Positions 63,145-64,000 of a stretch of DNA of 64,000 nucleotides are shown in pieces. The DNA is from Roseiarcus sp963813555 (lineage in GTDB: Bacteria > Pseudomonadota > Alphaproteobacteria > Rhizobiales > Beijerinckiaceae). Positions within the stretch are counted from its first letter, which is position 1. Each line of letters opens with the position of its first letter. A program made the position numbers and the translations under genes. Location: NCBI GenBank assembly GCA_963813555.1, contig CAWEZX010000014.1, positions 1 to 64,000 of the forward strand, written 5' to 3'. The notes under the pieces are model-generated. The model searched no databases. It saw only the letters and a program-made list of their open reading frames with translations, and was not told the origin of the DNA.

Positions 63145-64000
63145 TGCGGCTCAACACCAGTTATGGAGCCAAGCGTCCATCGATGAGGAAGGGTCTCTCC
63201 TACCTTGCGTATGGGGTCGCCGCCGGCGTTGTGCTGGTTGGCGCCTCGCATGACGCGCTCCGCGCCGCCGGCTCCGGCACGAACGACAAGCTCGCGCTCT
63301 TTGCCGAAGTGTTCAACAAAGTCCGCGACAACTACGCCGAGAAGCCTGACGATGGGAAAATGATCAAGTCGGCGATCGACGGCATGCTGGCGTCGCTCGA
63401 CCCGCATTCGAACTATTTCGATCCCAAGGCCTTGCAGGACTTCCAGAGCAGCATGAAGGGCGAGGAATTCGGCGGCCTGGGTCTCGAAGTGATGATGGAG
63501 GGCGGCCTGGTCAAGGTGGTGAGCCCGATCGACGATACGCCTGCGGCGCGCGCCGGAATGATGTCCGGCGATTTGGTCACCCGCATCGACGACACGGCGG
63601 TCAAAGGGCTTTCCCTGAAGGAAGCGGTCGACAAGATGCGCGGTCCCGCTAAATCGACGGTCAAGCTGACCGTCGAGCGCGGATCGAACCGCGACGTCAA
63701 AGAGTTCTCGATTGTCCGCGAGATCATCCATGTTCAGTCGGTGCGCTCGCATCTGGAAGGCGGCGACATCGGCTATATCCGCATCACCCAATTCAACCAG
63801 GAGGCCTATGACGGCGTGCGCAAGGCCTTCGATCATTTCCGCGCCGACCCCGGGCAAGCGCATTTGAAGGGTTACATCCTCGACCTGCGCAATAACCCTG
63901 GCGGGCTGCTCAACCAGGCCGTCGAGATCACCAACGCCTTCGTCGACAGCGGCGACATCGTTTCGACCCGCGGCCGAAACGCCGACCAGGGGCAGCATTA
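63144..64000 (+). CDS. Second CtpA-like S41 peptidase (partial, runs off window)
   Basis: A paralogue of the preceding CtpA; the readable part ends before the catalytic Ser and Lys. ATG at 63144 overlaps the ctpA stop, while ATG at 63183 (MRKGLSYLAYGVAAGVVL) gives a better signal peptide. Shared blocks: LFAEVFNKVRDNYAEKPDD, MLASLDPHSNYFDPKAL, SPIDDTPAARAGMMSGDLV and GYILDLRNNPGGLLNQAVEI. Tandem duplication explains the pair. Confidence 0.93.
   Translation, partial: MRLNTSYGAKRPSMRKGLSYLAYGVAAGVVLVGASHDALRAAGSGTNDKLALFAEVFNKVRDNYAEKPDDGKMIKSAIDGMLASLDPHSNYFDPKALQDFQSSMKGEEFGGLGLEVMMEGGLVKVVSPIDDTPAARAGMMSGDLVTRIDDTAVKGLSLKEAVDKMRGPAKSTVKLTVERGSNRDVKEFSIVREIIHVQSVRSHLEGGDIGYIRITQFNQEAYDGVRKAFDHFRADPGQAHLKGYILDLRNNPGGLLNQAVEITNAFVDSGDIVSTRGRNADQGQH

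Overview
The window looks like chromosomal DNA of an alphaproteobacterium, most likely Hyphomicrobiales (Rhizobiales) and possibly the Beijerinckiaceae/Methylocystaceae group. The basis is high-GC codon use, the rsfS-rlmH-envC-ctpA order at the right end, an extra FtsZ copy, DUF1194 and DUF4202 proteins, and the types of insertion sequences. No 16S or other species marker is present, so the genus is not fixed.

Layout. Bases 1-940 hold two decayed ABC-transporter ATPase genes. A phosphoketolase (frameshifted) and an Hsp20 chaperone follow at 1.07-4.1 kb, with an FNR/FixK-like box upstream of hsp20. Bases 4.45-11.73 kb are a nested mobile-element stack: remnants of IS3 and IS110, then an IS21-type element whose istB is cut twice. 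One cut is an intact IS256-family element with an 8-bp target duplication. The other is a 2.6-kb element carrying a large serine recombinase, placed exactly in the istB P-loop codons. Bases 11.8-21.6 kb are an electrophile/peroxide detoxification region (MDR reductase, GSTs, old yellow enzyme, MAPEG protein, peroxiredoxin, aldo-keto reductase) around one LysR regulator flanked by a repeated operator-like motif. Gene fragments (IS6/IS110 chimera, redoxin/KbaZ chimera, HMG-CoA lyase tail) are scattered in it. Bases 22.1-25.0 kb hold an IS91-family element with a tyrosine recombinase, then a small HTH protein, an ftsZ paralogue, an acyl-CoA dehydrogenase fragment, an AraC regulator and a molybdopterin oxidoreductase.

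Bases 32.2-42.0 kb are a sugar or polyol uptake and catabolism locus. A ROK regulator and a signal-less cytoplasmic copy of a solute-binding protein lie on the minus strand. On the plus strand are a TIM-barrel isomerase, a Gfo/Idh/MocA dehydrogenase, an RbsA-type ATPase, a periplasmic binding protein and a permease whose last segment was cut off by an IS630-family insertion.

From 43 kb onward the content is mostly core genome: tRNA-Arg(CCT), an SNase-like protein, an M48 lipoprotein protease, RdgB, the dTDP-rhamnose genes rfbCDBA, a trypsin-fold/PDZ protein that has lost its catalytic residues, DUF1194 and DUF3828-like exported proteins, AlkA, GluQ-RS, an M23 peptidase, a GST, a quinone oxidoreductase, RsfS, RlmH, EnvC and two tandem CtpA proteases, the second running off the end.

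A recurring feature is single-base frameshifts or stops in otherwise complete genes (xfp, istA, OYE, peroxiredoxin, isomerase, PDZ protein, quinone oxidoreductase, permease). These may be real decay or indel errors in the assembly; the sequence alone cannot decide. The most unusual items are the serine-recombinase element targeting an IS21 P-loop, the cytoplasmic binding-protein paralogue paired with a ROK regulator, and a 131-bp nested inverted repeat at 52.1 kb.
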